Source: Bordetella parapertussis (GTDB lineage: Bacteria > Pseudomonadota > Gammaproteobacteria > Burkholderiales > Casimicrobiaceae). From it: a DNA stretch of 64,000 nt. Positions within the stretch are counted from its first letter, which is position 1; each line of letters opens with the position of its first letter. Below the pieces are notes generated by a model. It saw nothing but the letters and a program-made list of their open reading frames with translations. It was not told the DNA's origin and made no database searches. This document shows, in pieces, positions 56,347-64,000 of the stretch. The stretch spans positions 1-64,000 of the forward strand of contig CALQLA020000006.1 in the NCBI GenBank assembly GCA_943331295.2, written 5' to 3'. Both the position numbers and the translations under genes were made by a program.

Positions 56347-57072
56347 GTGTCCGCCATCCGCTCCCTCGCCTTCGCGCTCTTCCAGCTGGTCTTCACGCCG
56401 CTGTACGCGTTGACCGTGCTCGCGATGTTCTGGCTGCCGCCGCGCCCGCGCTTCCGGTACATCAGCGTCTGGTGCAACACCTGCCTGTGGGCGGCGCGCT
56501 GGATCTGCGGGATCCGCTCGCGGGAGATCGGCACCGAGAACATTCCCTCCGGCCGCGACGTGCCGCCGCACATCGTGATGTGCAAGCACAGCTCGACCTG
56601 GGAAACCCTGGCGCTCAACAACTACTTCCCGCCGCTCGCGTTCGTCGCCAAGAAGGAGCTGCTGTCGCTGCCGTTCTTCGGCTGGGCCTTCGCGCTGGCG
56701 TCGCCGATCACCATCGACCGCAAGGCGGGGACCGACGCGATGGAGCAGATGGTGCGCCAGGGCCGCGAGCGCTTCGCGCAGGGCTTCTGGTTCGTCGTCT
56801 ACCCGGAAGGCACGCGGATCCGGGCGGGCACCCGCGCCAAGTACAAGACCGGCGGCGCGCGCCTCGCGATCGCGCTCGGCGTGCCGATCGTGCCCGTTGC
56901 CCATAACGCCGGCTGGCTGTGGCCCAAGGGCTTCCTGGGCAAGCGGCCGGGCACGGTGACGATCTCGTTCGGCCAGCCGATCGCTCCCGACGGCAAGAGC
57001 GCCCAGGAGCTCACCTCCGAAGTGGAGCGGTGGATCGAAGACGAGGTTGCCCGGCTGGGCAAGCCGTACTGA
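56347..57072 (+). CDS. plsC: 1-acyl-sn-glycerol-3-phosphate acyltransferase
   Basis: Adds the second acyl chain to lysophosphatidic acid. The 241-aa protein has a hydrophobic N-terminal segment (FALFQLVFTPLYALTVLAMFWL). The acyltransferase motif I is KHSSTWETL, an H-x4-E variant rather than the more usual H-x4-D, and motif III is VYPEGTRIRAG. A PIVPVAHNAG segment follows. It starts at GTG 56347, 10 bp after gmhB, and precedes the YgjP-like gene by 5 bp. Confidence 0.93.
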   Translation: MSAIRSLAFALFQLVFTPLYALTVLAMFWLPPRPRFRYISVWCNTCLWAARWICGIRSREIGTENIPSGRDVPPHIVMCKHSSTWETLALNNYFPPLAFVAKKELLSLPFFGWAFALASPITIDRKAGTDAMEQMVRQGRERFAQGFWFVVYPEGTRIRAGTRAKYKTGGARLAIALGVPIVPVAHNAGWLWPKGFLGKRPGTVTISFGQPIAPDGKSAQELTSEVERWIEDEVARLGKPY

Positions 57073-57077
57073 GCGCG

Positions 57078-57821
57078 ATGCAGCCCGCGAGCGCCCGCCT
57101 CCAGAGCGACGAGGGCCCGGCCCGGCGAATACGCCTCGCGGGGCAGGACATCGACTACCGGCTGATCCGCGCGCGGCGGCGCTCGATCGGCATGCAGATC
57201 GGCCTCTCCGGCCTCACCGTGCGCGCGTCGCGCTGGATCACGATCCGCGAGATCGAGGCGGTGCTGACCGAGCGCGCGGCGTGGATCGTGCGTACCGTCG
57301 CCGAATGGGAAAGCCGTCGCCGCGACGTGCTGCCGCGCGTCTGGCGAACCGGCGCGCCGATCCTCTACCGGGGCAGCGAGCTCGCGCTGGCGCTGCATCC
57401 CGCGCGCACGCGGATGATCGCGGCCGACCTGTTCCACCTCACCGTCCTGCACCCGGCGCCGCAGGACGAGCGGCAGGTCGCGGCCTACGTCGGCACCTGG
57501 CTCAAGGAAGAGGCGCTGCGCGCGCTGCTGCCGCGGGTGGAGGCGTTCGCCGCGCAGATCGGTCCCGCCGTGCCGCCGATCAAGCTGTCCAATGGCCGCA
57601 CCGAGTGGGGCAGCTGCAACCACAAGGGCGAGATCCGCCTCAACTGGCGGCTGGTGCACCTGCCGCCCGCGCTGGCCGACTACGTCGTCGCCCACGAGGT
57701 CGCGCACCTCGTCGAGCTCAACCACTCCAAGCGCTTCTGGGCGGTCGTCGAGACGCTGTTCCCGGACCACGCGGAAGCGCGGCGCGCGCTGGGCGAATGG
57801 ACCGCGCTGCTCGAAGCCTGA
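57078..57821 (+). CDS. YgjP-like metal-dependent hydrolase (DUF45/WLM-type)
   Basis: A protein of 247 aa with the zinc site HEVAHLVELNHSKRFW (an HExxH motif and a later His). It also has the family-type SNGRTEWGSCNHKGEIRLNW block. DUF45/SprT-like proteins of this group have no proven substrate. The reading frame begins at ATG 57078, only 5 bp after the plsC stop, so it is in the same operon. A REP-like repeat follows. Confidence 0.85.
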   Translation: MQPASARLQSDEGPARRIRLAGQDIDYRLIRARRRSIGMQIGLSGLTVRASRWITIREIEAVLTERAAWIVRTVAEWESRRRDVLPRVWRTGAPILYRGSELALALHPARTRMIAADLFHLTVLHPAPQDERQVAAYVGTWLKEEALRALLPRVEAFAAQIGPAVPPIKLSNGRTEWGSCNHKGEIRLNWRLVHLPPALADYVVAHEVAHLVELNHSKRFWAVVETLFPDHAEARRALGEWTALLEA

Positions 57822-57840
57822 GCGCGGGCGCCAGGCGCGC

Positions 57841-57888
57841 GTAGCCCGGACGTAGCCCGGCGTTGAGCGAAGCGAAACCCGGGCTACG
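57841..57888. repeat. REP-like repeat (site E)
   Basis: A partial GTAGCCCGG copy is followed by a complete unit, CGTAGCCCGGCGTTGAGCG then AAGCGAAACCCGGGCTACG. It lies between the YgjP-like gene and the convergent cyaY. The same double arrangement occurs at site D inside btuF. Confidence 0.8.
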
Positions 57889-57952
57889 GAACGTTCGGAG
57901 CCGGGGCGATGCGATGGATCGCGGGATCGGGCCAGTCCGCAAGGGGACGCGG

Positions 57953-58306
57953 TCAGTCGAGCGCGGGCGCGATGAGTACGGGAAACGTCACCACGAGGCC
58001 CATCTGGCCCTTGAGCAGCGCCGCTAGCGCGGCGCCCAGCTCGTCGCCGCCCCGGGTGTCGCGCCACGCGCCGGCAACCGCCCTGAAGTGATAGCCACCG
58101 GCGCGCGCCGCCACCCAGATCTCGCGGTTGGGCGTGTGCCGGTTGACGATCAGCTTGCCGCCGTCGTCGCTCTCGATCTCGAGGATGCCGTCGTTGCAGG
58201 TCCAGTCGAGGTCGACGTCGGAATCGGCGAGCGCCGCGTCGAGCGCGGTGCCGATGGCTTCCAGCGTGCGGTCGGCGGCGACGATGAATTCGGTGTCGGT
58301 GATCAT
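57953..58306 (-). CDS. cyaY: Iron donor protein CyaY (frataxin)
   Basis: The bacterial frataxin, 117 aa, linked to iron-sulfur cluster assembly. The acidic first helix (ITDTEFIVAADRTLEAIGTALD) and the DWTCNDGILEIESDDGGKLIVNRH strand region are family marks. AGGYHFRAVAGAWRDTRGG follows. It is divergent from lptM and lysA, the usual order. Confidence 0.95.
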   Translation of the reverse strand: MITDTEFIVAADRTLEAIGTALDAALADSDVDLDWTCNDGILEIESDDGGKLIVNRHTPNREIWVAARAGGYHFRAVAGAWRDTRGGDELGAALAALLKGQMGLVVTFPVLIAPALD

Positions 58307-58429
58307 GTTCGAAGGTACCGGTCAGGGAGCGAGTGCCCGGGGACGCACGCGCGGGCGCCGTGTTAGGATTGCGCCCCGATGTTACGTGAATTCCCCGCCA
58401 CGATCCGCGCCCCGCGCGCCGCCCGCGCC

Positions 58430-58627
58430 ATGCGCCTCATGCTGACCGCGACCGCCGTCGCGATCGTCGGCGTCACCGTCGCCGCCTGCGGGATCAAGGG
58501 GCCGCTCAAGCTGCCGCCGCCACCCGCCGCCGCGCCGTCGTCGACGGCACCGGCAAAGCCCGGCGAAACGCCTGCGCCTCCCGCCGCGGCGGCGCCTGCG
58601 CCGGCACCGGCGACCGCCCCGCAATGA
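58430..58627 (+). CDS. lptM: LptM-like lipoprotein
   Basis: A small lipoprotein (65 aa from ATG 58430) that helps LptD mature in known bacteria. A hydrophobic segment ends at the lipobox VAACG. The sequence GIKGPLKLP directly after the Cys is the family mark, then a Pro/Ala-rich tail. An ATG at 58379 would add 17 residues. Its TGA overlaps the lysA start by 4 bp (ATGA). Confidence 0.85.
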   Translation: MRLMLTATAVAIVGVTVAACGIKGPLKLPPPPAAAPSSTAPAKPGETPAPPAAAAPAPAPATAPQ

Positions 58628-59868
58628 ATGTGCTGACCCGCGTCGACGGCGCGCTGCGGATGGAGGGCGTCCCGCTCTCGGCAATCGCGCAGCGCTACGG
58701 CACGCCGTGCTTCGTCTACTCGCGCGCCGCGCTGGAGAGCGCGTGGACGGAATTCGACGCGGCGTTTTCCGGCGTCCCCCACCTCGTCTGCTACGCGATG
58801 AAGGCGAACTCCAACCTCGCGGTGCTGAACCTGTTCGCGCGCCTCGGCAGCGGCTTCGACATCGTCTCCGCGGGCGAGCTCGCCCGCGTGATCGCGGCGG
58901 GCGGTGACCCGCGCCGCGTCGTCTTCTCCGGCGTCGGCAAGACGGAAGCCGAGATGGAGGCGGCGCTCGCGGCCGGCATCCTCTGCTTCAACGTGGAATC
59001 GGCGGCGGAGCTCGATACGCTCGACCGCGTCGCCGCGCGCATGGGCCGGCAGGCGCCGGTCTCCTTCCGCGTGAACCCCGACGTCGATCCGAAGACGCAT
59101 CCCTACATCTCCACCGGCCTCAGGGAGAGCAAGTTCGGCGTCGCGATCGGTGCCGCGCACGCGCTCTACCGCCGCGCGGCCGGGCTCGCGCACATCGCGG
59201 TCCGCGGCATCGACATGCACATCGGCTCGCAGATCGGCGAGCTCGCGCCCCATCGCGAGGCGGCGATGAAAGTGCGCGGGCTCGTCGACCGGCTCGCCGC
59301 CGACGGCATTCCGCTCTCCCACATCGACGTGGGCGGCGGGCTCGGCATCCGCTACCAGGACGAAGTGCCGCTGCCCGTCGCCGAGTACGCCGCGATGCTG
59401 CGCGAAGTCTTCGGCGGCCGGCGCGAGACGCTGCTGCTGGAGCCGGGCCGCCGGCTGGTCGGCGACGCCGGCGTGATGCTGACCTCCGTCAACTACATCA
59501 AGCCCGGCGACGAGCGCAATTTCGCGATCGTCGATGCGGCGATGAACGACCTCATCCGCCCTGCGCTCTACGACGCCTGGCACGCAGTGGAGCCGGTCGG
59601 TCCGCCGGCCGGCATCGCCCGCCGCTACGACGTGGTCGGCCCCGTCTGCGAGAGCTCCGATTTCATCGCCCGCGACCGCGAGCTCGCAGTCACGGCCGGC
59701 GACCTTCTCGCCGTGCGCTCGGCCGGCGCATACGGGTTCGCGATGAGCTCGAACTACAACTCGCGCCCCCGTGCCTGCGAGGTGATGGTCGACGGCGAAG
59801 CGACGCATCTCATCCGCTCGCGCGAGACGATCGCCGATCTTTTCGCGCGCGAATCGCCGCTGCCCTGA
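58624..59868 (+). CDS. lysA: Diaminopimelate decarboxylase
   Basis: A PLP enzyme that converts meso-diaminopimelate to lysine. The 414-aa protein has the PLP lysine at Lys60 (YAMKANSN). Family blocks follow: GGGLGIRYQ, EPGRRLVGDAGVM and CESSDFIARDREL. ATG 58624 overlaps the lptM stop. A G+C-poor stretch with a 10-bp inverted repeat follows it. Confidence 0.96.
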   Translation: MNVLTRVDGALRMEGVPLSAIAQRYGTPCFVYSRAALESAWTEFDAAFSGVPHLVCYAMKANSNLAVLNLFARLGSGFDIVSAGELARVIAAGGDPRRVVFSGVGKTEAEMEAALAAGILCFNVESAAELDTLDRVAARMGRQAPVSFRVNPDVDPKTHPYISTGLRESKFGVAIGAAHALYRRAAGLAHIAVRGIDMHIGSQIGELAPHREAAMKVRGLVDRLAADGIPLSHIDVGGGLGIRYQDEVPLPVAEYAAMLREVFGGRRETLLLEPGRRLVGDAGVMLTSVNYIKPGDERNFAIVDAAMNDLIRPALYDAWHAVEPVGPPAGIARRYDVVGPVCESSDFIARDRELAVTAGDLLAVRSAGAYGFAMSSNYNSRPRACEVMVDGEATHLIRSRETIADLFARESPLP

Positions 59869-59932
59869 ACGTCGTCGCGCGCGATGCGCGCGGCACGCTC
59901 GCGGCATCGCATCGCGCAGAAAGAAATCGTGG

Positions 59933-59959
59933 TGCGAAAGCGCAACAATCGCTTTCGCA
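59933..59959. promoter_or_regulatory. 10-bp inverted repeat upstream of the histone-like gene promoter
   Basis: TGCGAAAGCG, a 7-nt loop (CAACAAT) and CGCTTTCGCA form a perfect hairpin. It ends 24 bp before the -35 box at 59984. With no T-tract it may be a regulator site or a stabiliser of the lysA transcript end rather than a terminator. Confidence 0.5.
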
Positions 59960-59983
59960 ACATCCGGAACCGTCACGTAATTC

Positions 59984-60011
59984 TTGCAATTAAACAAAAT
60001 GTGGCTAGAAT
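59984..60011 (+). promoter_or_regulatory. Sigma-70-type promoter for the histone-like gene
   Basis: TTGCAA (59984-59989), a 16-bp spacer and TAGAAT (60006-60011). The predicted start near 60018 leaves a long leader of about 130 nt, unusual for a small gene and so possibly regulated after transcription. Confidence 0.6.
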
Positions 60012-60147
60012 TCAGGCAGCAGGTAGCAACAGGTTTGTCAAGAGGCTGTGGTAGTGCTCGAAGTCGTTGATGCTCCTGGCCCGCCTGCGAAGAAGAGTCG
60101 TTGAAGCAACCATAACAGTTACAGCAACTCAGACAGGAGAACTAGCA

Positions 60148-60459
60148 ATGACTGACAACCTTATGTCGATGATGCCGGCGGCGGCAGCCCCGGCGCCCAA
60201 GAAGGCGGCCCCGAAGAAGAAGGCTGCCGCGACGAAGAAGCCCGCGGCGAAGAAGAAGGCGGCCCCGAAGAAGAAGGCCGCGGCGAAGAAGCCCGCGAAG
60301 AAGCCGGCGAAGAAGGCAGCGGCAAAGAAGCCCGCCAAGAAGGCAGCGGCGAAGAAGCCGGCGAAGAAGCCGGCGAAGAAGGCAGCGGCGAAGAAGGCGG
60401 CCCCGAAGAAGAAGGCCGCGGCAAAGAAGCCCGCGAAGAAGGCCGCGAAGAAGAAATAA
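60148..60459 (+). CDS. Histone H1-like Lys/Ala/Pro-rich protein
   Basis: A 103-aa basic protein. After a short N-terminal tail (MTDNLMSMMPAAAAPAP) it consists of repeats such as KKAAAKKPAKKPAKK and APKKKAAAKKP. This composition is like the C-tail of histone H1, AlgP and the HC1/HC2-type bacterial histones, so it probably binds and compacts DNA. The length of such proteins varies with repeat number. ATG 60148 follows CAGGAG. A strong terminator follows at 60502-60539. Confidence 0.85.
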   Translation: MTDNLMSMMPAAAAPAPKKAAPKKKAAATKKPAAKKKAAPKKKAAAKKPAKKPAKKAAAKKPAKKAAAKKPAKKPAKKAAAKKAAPKKKAAAKKPAKKAAKKK

Positions 60460-60501
60460 TTTCTCGCGCGAACTGCCCGCCCCGGAAACGCGGCGGGCAA
60501 G

Positions 60502-60539
60502 AAAAACAGGCGACGTCCAGAACGTCGCCTGTTTTTTTT
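60502..60539. terminator. Rho-independent terminator, bidirectional
   Basis: Perfect 12-bp arms AACAGGCGACGT and ACGTCGCCTGTT around a 5-nt loop, followed by eight T on the plus strand and preceded by an A-run. It ends the histone-like transcript and, from the minus strand, could end mltD. Confidence 0.92.
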
Positions 60540-60575
60540 CGTCCGCCCGCCACCGGGCGGCGAACGCCAGGGCAA

Positions 60576-62174
60576 CTATTGGCGCGGGGCCTTCGCGGGC
60601 GCCTTCACGGGTGCTTTCGCGGGCGCTTTCGCGGGCGCTTTCGCCGGCACCTTCGAATGATTGACCGCCTTCACCGGCTTTGCGGGCCCGCCCGCCGCGC
60701 GCTTCGACGTGGCGGCATTCGGCGCGAGGTCGCTCGTGACGCGAAGCTGCAGGCCGACGGTGATCGCATTCTGGCTGAGGTTGTTCCACCGCCGCAGGTC
60801 CGCGGTGGTCACGCCGTAGCGCGCCGCGACGCCCGCCAGCGTGTCGCCGCGATTCACGCGATAGTAGAACGTCCGCCCCTGCGGCACTGTCGTGAACACG
60901 GCCTGCGCCAGCGTCGCGCCGGGCTCCTGCTCGGGCCGCTGCGAGGGCACCAGCAGCATGTGCCCGGCCGGCACGCGTGCCTTGGCGCCGATCCCGTTTA
61001 CCGCCTGCAGCGTCTCCACCGACAAGCCGAAGCGGGCCGCGACCTGCGGCATCGACTCGCCGCTGCGCAGCCGGTACGCCTGCCACGAGACGAGCGGCTG
61101 GTCGGTGAGTTCGAGCTTGGCGGCGAAGAGCTCGGCCTTGTCGATCGGCAGCAGGATCGCGTGTTCGTCGGCCCCCGCGATCACCGGCCGGTTGTGGTGC
61201 GGGTTGAGGTACCGGAACTCCTCCACCGACATCTCGGCAAGTTCCGCCGCGCGCTTCACGTCCATCTCGCGGCTGGTCCTCACCACCGCGAAGTACGGCG
61301 CGTCGGGAACGTCCGCGAGCGCCAGGTTGAACCGGTCCGGATCGCTGATGATGTTCTTCACCGCCTGCAGCTTGGGCAGGTAGTTGCGCGTCTCGTCGGG
61401 CATCGACAGGCTGGCGTAGTCGGCGGGCTTGCCCGCCCGCTGGTTGCGGTCGATGGCCTTGGCGACATTGCCCTCGCCCCAGTTGTATGCGGCGAGCGCC
61501 AGCTGCCAGTCGCCGAACTGCGCGTAGAGCTTCTGCAGGTACGTGAGCGCGCCATCGGTGGCCGCGATGACGTCGCGCCGCGAGTCGAACCAGAAGTTCT
61601 GCTTGAGGCCGTAGTGCGTGCCGGTCGACGGCATGAACTGCCAGATGCCCGCGGCGCGGCTCGTCGACAACGCGACCGGGTTGAACGCGCTCTCGACCAT
61701 CGGCAGCAGCGCGATCTCGAGGGGCATCCCTCGCTTCTGCACCTCGACCACGATGTAGTAGAGGTAGCGGCGGCTGCGGTCGATCATCCGCGCCACGTAG
61801 TCGGGACGTGACGAGTACCACTCCTCCCATTTCGTCACGTACGGGTCGTCGAGGTTGGCCATGCCGAACCCCAGCCGGATCCGCTCCCACAGGTCGTCGG
61901 CCGGCGGCGGCAACGGTTCCAGCTCGGCGCGGATCGACGACGGGAACGGTTCCAGCATGACGGCAGACAGCGGCCGGTCCACGCCGGCCGGCATCGGCTC
62001 CAGCGCCTGCGGGCCGAGGCTGACGGCGTCCGTGGGCGCGGTGTCGACGGCCGGCGTCGCGCAGCCGGCAAGCGCCGCCGCGACCAGGCAGCCGAGAAGA
62101 GTGAGCGGAGTGCGCAAGTCGGGGCGGCGGGTGGGGGCGAAGCGAACGGACGCGGTCAGAACGCGTTCTTCCAC
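60576..62174 (-). CDS. mltD: Membrane-bound lytic murein transglycosylase D (LysM)
   Basis: A lytic transglycosylase of 532 aa. The signal peptide ends at the lipobox ALAGC, so it is a lipoprotein. The catalytic SLT domain has LPMVESAFNPVALSTSRAAGIW and WQLALAAYNWGEGN. LysM domains follow (for example YRVNRGDTLAGVAARYG). The C-terminal tail is a repeating KAPAKAP run that resembles the neighbouring histone-like protein. GTG 62174 overlaps the gloB end by 19 bp and is the only reasonable start before the signal peptide except a later TTG. Confidence 0.93.
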   Translation of the reverse strand: MEERVLTASVRFAPTRRPDLRTPLTLLGCLVAAALAGCATPAVDTAPTDAVSLGPQALEPMPAGVDRPLSAVMLEPFPSSIRAELEPLPPPADDLWERIRLGFGMANLDDPYVTKWEEWYSSRPDYVARMIDRSRRYLYYIVVEVQKRGMPLEIALLPMVESAFNPVALSTSRAAGIWQFMPSTGTHYGLKQNFWFDSRRDVIAATDGALTYLQKLYAQFGDWQLALAAYNWGEGNVAKAIDRNQRAGKPADYASLSMPDETRNYLPKLQAVKNIISDPDRFNLALADVPDAPYFAVVRTSREMDVKRAAELAEMSVEEFRYLNPHHNRPVIAGADEHAILLPIDKAELFAAKLELTDQPLVSWQAYRLRSGESMPQVAARFGLSVETLQAVNGIGAKARVPAGHMLLVPSQRPEQEPGATLAQAVFTTVPQGRTFYYRVNRGDTLAGVAARYGVTTADLRRWNNLSQNAITVGLQLRVTSDLAPNAATSKRAAGGPAKPVKAVNHSKVPAKAPAKAPAKAPVKAPAKAPRQ

Positions 62175-62938
62175 TCGCGCAGGACGGCAAAGGCGTCGAC
62201 GGGAGAGGCGAGCCGGCGGCCCGCGCGGGCTTCGGCCGCCGCAAACACCTCGGGCACCGCGGCGCGCAGGAACGGATTGGTCGCGAGCTCGTCGGCGATC
62301 GTCGACGGCACGGTGGGCCGGCCGGCGTCACGCGTGGCCTTCGCCTGCCCGGCCCTCGCCACCAGCGCGGCGTTGCCGGGCTCCACCGCCAGCGCGAACC
62401 GGATGTTCGCGAGCGTGTACTCGTGGGCGCAGTACGCAAGCGTCGCCGCGGGCAGCGCGGCGAGCTTCGCCAGCGACGCGGCCATCTGTGCCGGCGTGCC
62501 TTCGAGCACGCGGCCGCAGCCGCACGCGAACAGCGTGTCGCCGACGAAGGCGATCGGCGTGCCGTCGCCGCCATCGGTGCCGGTGTAGACGATGTGGCCG
62601 GCGGTGTGCCCGGGCACGTCGAGCACGGCGAGATCGATGCCGATGCCGGGGACGGTGATCACGTCGCCTTCGACCAGTGCCCGGGTGCGACCCGGTATGT
62701 TCTCGTGCGCGGGCCCGAACACCGGCACGGGTGCGCGCGCGAGCAGCGCCGCGTTGCCGCCGACGTGGTCGGCGTGATGGTGGGTGTTGAGTATCGCCGC
62801 GAGCACGAGCCCTTCGCGGTCGAGGTAAGCCGCGACCGGCGCAGCGTCACCCGGATCGACGACGACCGCGTGACGGCCCTCGCGCAGCAGCCAGATGTAG
62901 TTGTCGGTGAAGGCGGGGATGGGGATAATCGCTGGCAT
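62156..62938 (-). CDS. gloB: Hydroxyacylglutathione hydrolase (glyoxalase II)
   Basis: A metallo-beta-lactamase-fold thioesterase of 260 aa that hydrolyses S-lactoylglutathione. The metal motif NTHHHADHVGGN has His53, His55, Asp57 and His58. A further FVGDTLFACGCGRVLEG block and a C-terminal helical domain with a CAHEYT segment are family marks. Its ATG (62938-62936) shares the palindrome CATG with the start of the divergent methyltransferase gene. The end overlaps mltD by 19 bp. Confidence 0.94.
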   Translation of the reverse strand: MPAIIPIPAFTDNYIWLLREGRHAVVVDPGDAAPVAAYLDREGLVLAAILNTHHHADHVGGNAALLARAPVPVFGPAHENIPGRTRALVEGDVITVPGIGIDLAVLDVPGHTAGHIVYTGTDGGDGTPIAFVGDTLFACGCGRVLEGTPAQMAASLAKLAALPAATLAYCAHEYTLANIRFALAVEPGNAALVARAGQAKATRDAGRPTVPSTIADELATNPFLRAAVPEVFAAAEARAGRRLASPVDAFAVLREWKNAF

Positions 62939-63674
62939 GGACGCATCTTCCGGAGCGAGGGGTACGCTGTCAAATGGGCTCGCCGACTGGTTCGCGACCC
63001 CGCTCGGGCGCTACCTGCTCGAACGCGAGCAGGAGCAGTTCGACCGGACGGTGACCGACATCTTCGGCTTCCACGCCGTCCAGATCGGACTGCCATTGTG
63101 CCCGTTTCTCGCGCAGAGCCGGATTGCGACGCGCTGGACCGTCGACGCAGTGGGTCCGGCAAGCGTGCTGGCCGACCCGCAATGGCTGCCGTTTCCCGAG
63201 AATTCGCTCGACCTCGTCGTGCTTCCGCACGCGCTGGAGTTCGCCGAGGATCCGCACCAGCTGCTGCGCGAAGTCCATCGCAGCATCCGGCCCGAAGGGC
63301 AGGTGGTCATCGCCGGCTTCAACCCGTTCTCGCTGTTCGGCGCGCGGCGGTATTTCGGGCGCGGCGAGACGCCGCCGTGGACCGGCAGCTTCATCGCGCT
63401 CTACCGGCTGAAGGACTGGCTCGCGCTGCTCGGCTTCGACGTCACCGGCGGCAGCCTCGACTGCTACGTGCCGCCGTTCGCCCAGGAGAAGTGGCTGCGG
63501 CGCTGCGGCTTCTTCGAGCACACCGGCGACCGCTGGTGGCCGATCGCGGGCGGCGTGTACTTCCTCCGCGCAACCAAGAAGATCCTCGGCATGCGCGTGA
63601 TCACGCCGGCCTGGGAGCGGCGCGGAGCCGCCATCGCGAGCGCGCCGCGCCAGGCGCGGGAGTGCATCGAATGA
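62937..63674 (+). CDS. Class I SAM-dependent methyltransferase
   Basis: A 245-aa protein of the methyltransferase type-11 class. It has a LASPLGR-like N-terminal block (WFATPLGRYLLEREQEQFD), an acidic motif LADPQWLPFPENSLDLVVLPHALEFAEDP, and HRSIRPEGQVVIAGFNPFSLFG. Close relatives lie between gloB and rnhA in many betaproteobacteria, but their substrate is unknown. ATG 62937 overlaps the gloB start codon; an upstream GTG at 62901 would lie inside gloB. The stop is the first base set of a junction repeat. Confidence 0.85.
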   Translation: MDASSGARGTLSNGLADWFATPLGRYLLEREQEQFDRTVTDIFGFHAVQIGLPLCPFLAQSRIATRWTVDAVGPASVLADPQWLPFPENSLDLVVLPHALEFAEDPHQLLREVHRSIRPEGQVVIAGFNPFSLFGARRYFGRGETPPWTGSFIALYRLKDWLALLGFDVTGGSLDCYVPPFAQEKWLRRCGFFEHTGDRWWPIAGGVYFLRATKKILGMRVITPAWERRGAAIASAPRQARECIE

Positions 63675-63702
63675 GCGCGCCGGGCCGCCCCGAGCGCGAA
63701 CC
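63672..63702 (+). repeat. Gene-junction repeat element, copy 3 (5' part only)
   Basis: The first half of the element, beginning on the TGA stop of the methyltransferase gene and reading GCGCGCCGGGCCGCCCCGAG. The second half, with the hairpin and GTG, is missing. Confidence 0.6.
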
Positions 63703-63739
63703 GCTCCGCCTTGTATGCTGACCACAGCTCGCGATTCCG

Positions 63740-63826
63740 CAGCCCGGGTTGAGCGAACGCGAAACCCGGGTGGGCCGTGCCCGTTTGCGCCTCCCCCCGG
63801 GTTTCGCTGTCGCTCAACCCGGGCCA
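63740..63826. repeat. REP-like palindromic repeat pair (site F)
   Basis: Two inverted units at 63740-63770 (CAGCCCGGGTTGAGCG, GCGAAACCCGGG) and 63796-63826 (CCCGGGTTTCGCTG, GCTCAACCCGGGCC). They lie between the methyltransferase and rnhA genes. Confidence 0.8.
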
Positions 63827-63905
63827 CCCAGGACGACCAAGACCGCGAACCAGGCGGGGCCGCCCCCTTCGGGGGACGACGCGCAGCGCCAGGAGGGACC
63901 CCCGA

Positions 63906-64000
63906 ATGAGCGACGACCCGGTCACTATCCACACGGATGGCGCGTGCAAGGGCAACCCGGGACCCGGCGGCTGGGGCGCGCTGCTCGAGTGGGGCGACCA
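63906..64000 (+). CDS. rnhA: Ribonuclease HI (N-terminal part)
   Basis: Only 31 codons are in the window. The N-terminus [24 protein letters not shown] carries the catalytic Asp in the [15 protein letters not shown] motif. It degrades RNA in RNA/DNA hybrids. ATG 63906 follows CAGGAGGGA. Its position after gloB and the methyltransferase is the usual one. Confidence 0.93.
   Translation, partial: MSDDPVTIHTDGACKGNPGPGGWGALLEWGD

Noticed and set aside
60200-60459. Tandem repeats that could look like a CRISPR or minisatellite array
   Set aside because: They are in frame and encode the Lys/Ala/Pro repeats of the histone-like protein; no spacer structure.

Overview
The window is very G+C-rich DNA that reads as a chromosomal segment of a betaproteobacterium, probably near the Burkholderiales. 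This rests on conserved gene order (miaB/phoH/ybeY/corC/lnt, glyQ-glyS-gmhB-plsC, cyaY/lptM/lysA, zapB-like/zapA/6S RNA), a tripartite tricarboxylate transporter with a Bug-type binding protein, and a Lys/Ala/Pro-rich histone H1-like protein. No species can be named. No tRNA, rRNA, CRISPR array or prophage was seen. Most long open frames antisense to the genes listed are G+C-driven shadows and are left out.

Region 1 (1-12.1 kb) is an accessory catabolic/uptake block. A leftward set holds an acyl-CoA synthetase cut by the window edge, an SDR dehydrogenase, an alpha/beta hydrolase and three paralogous family-5 solute-binding proteins with no permease in view. A divergent rightward set holds a carboxyltransferase, an enoyl-CoA hydratase and an MFS transporter. 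Three copies of a TCCA-N5-TGGA dyad sit in the upstream regions and suggest one regulator, not encoded here.

Region 2 (12.1-20.4 kb) holds metK, a Sua5/TsaC-type protein, a DUF3530-like hydrolase, glycerate kinase, a fused malonate decarboxylase beta/gamma protein divergent from a malonyl-CoA synthetase, and 5-formyl-THF cyclo-ligase.

Region 3 (20.4-36.6 kb) looks like an oxalate/C1 system: a LysR regulator, a TctCBA importer, oxalyl-CoA decarboxylase, formyl-CoA transferase, a stand-alone protein matching the N-terminal hydrolase domain of 10-formyl-THF dehydrogenase, a two-gene NAD-type formate dehydrogenase and formate-THF ligase. Together they would import oxalate, decarboxylate it as the CoA ester, and send the formyl unit either to CO2 plus NADH or into the folate pool. 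An IS630-family element is inserted exactly in the tctA stop codon, between the importer and the enzymes.

Region 4 (36.6-44.1 kb) holds an EVE-domain protein, 6S RNA, zapA, a zapB-like gene, greB and two convergent cobalamin-uptake units (btuCD and btuBF), with a cobalamin riboswitch ahead of btuB.

Region 5 (44.1-64 kb) is mostly housekeeping: miaB, a lipoprotein zinc metalloprotease, phoH-ybeY-corC-lnt, glyQS, gmhB, plsC, a YgjP-like protein, cyaY, lptM-lysA, the histone-like gene, mltD, gloB, a methyltransferase and the start of rnhA.

Two dispersed repeat families run through the window. One is a palindromic REP-like element (CCCGGGTT...AACCCGGG). The other is a roughly 60-bp element that fills gene junctions, starting on the upstream stop codon and ending on a GTG that can start the next gene.
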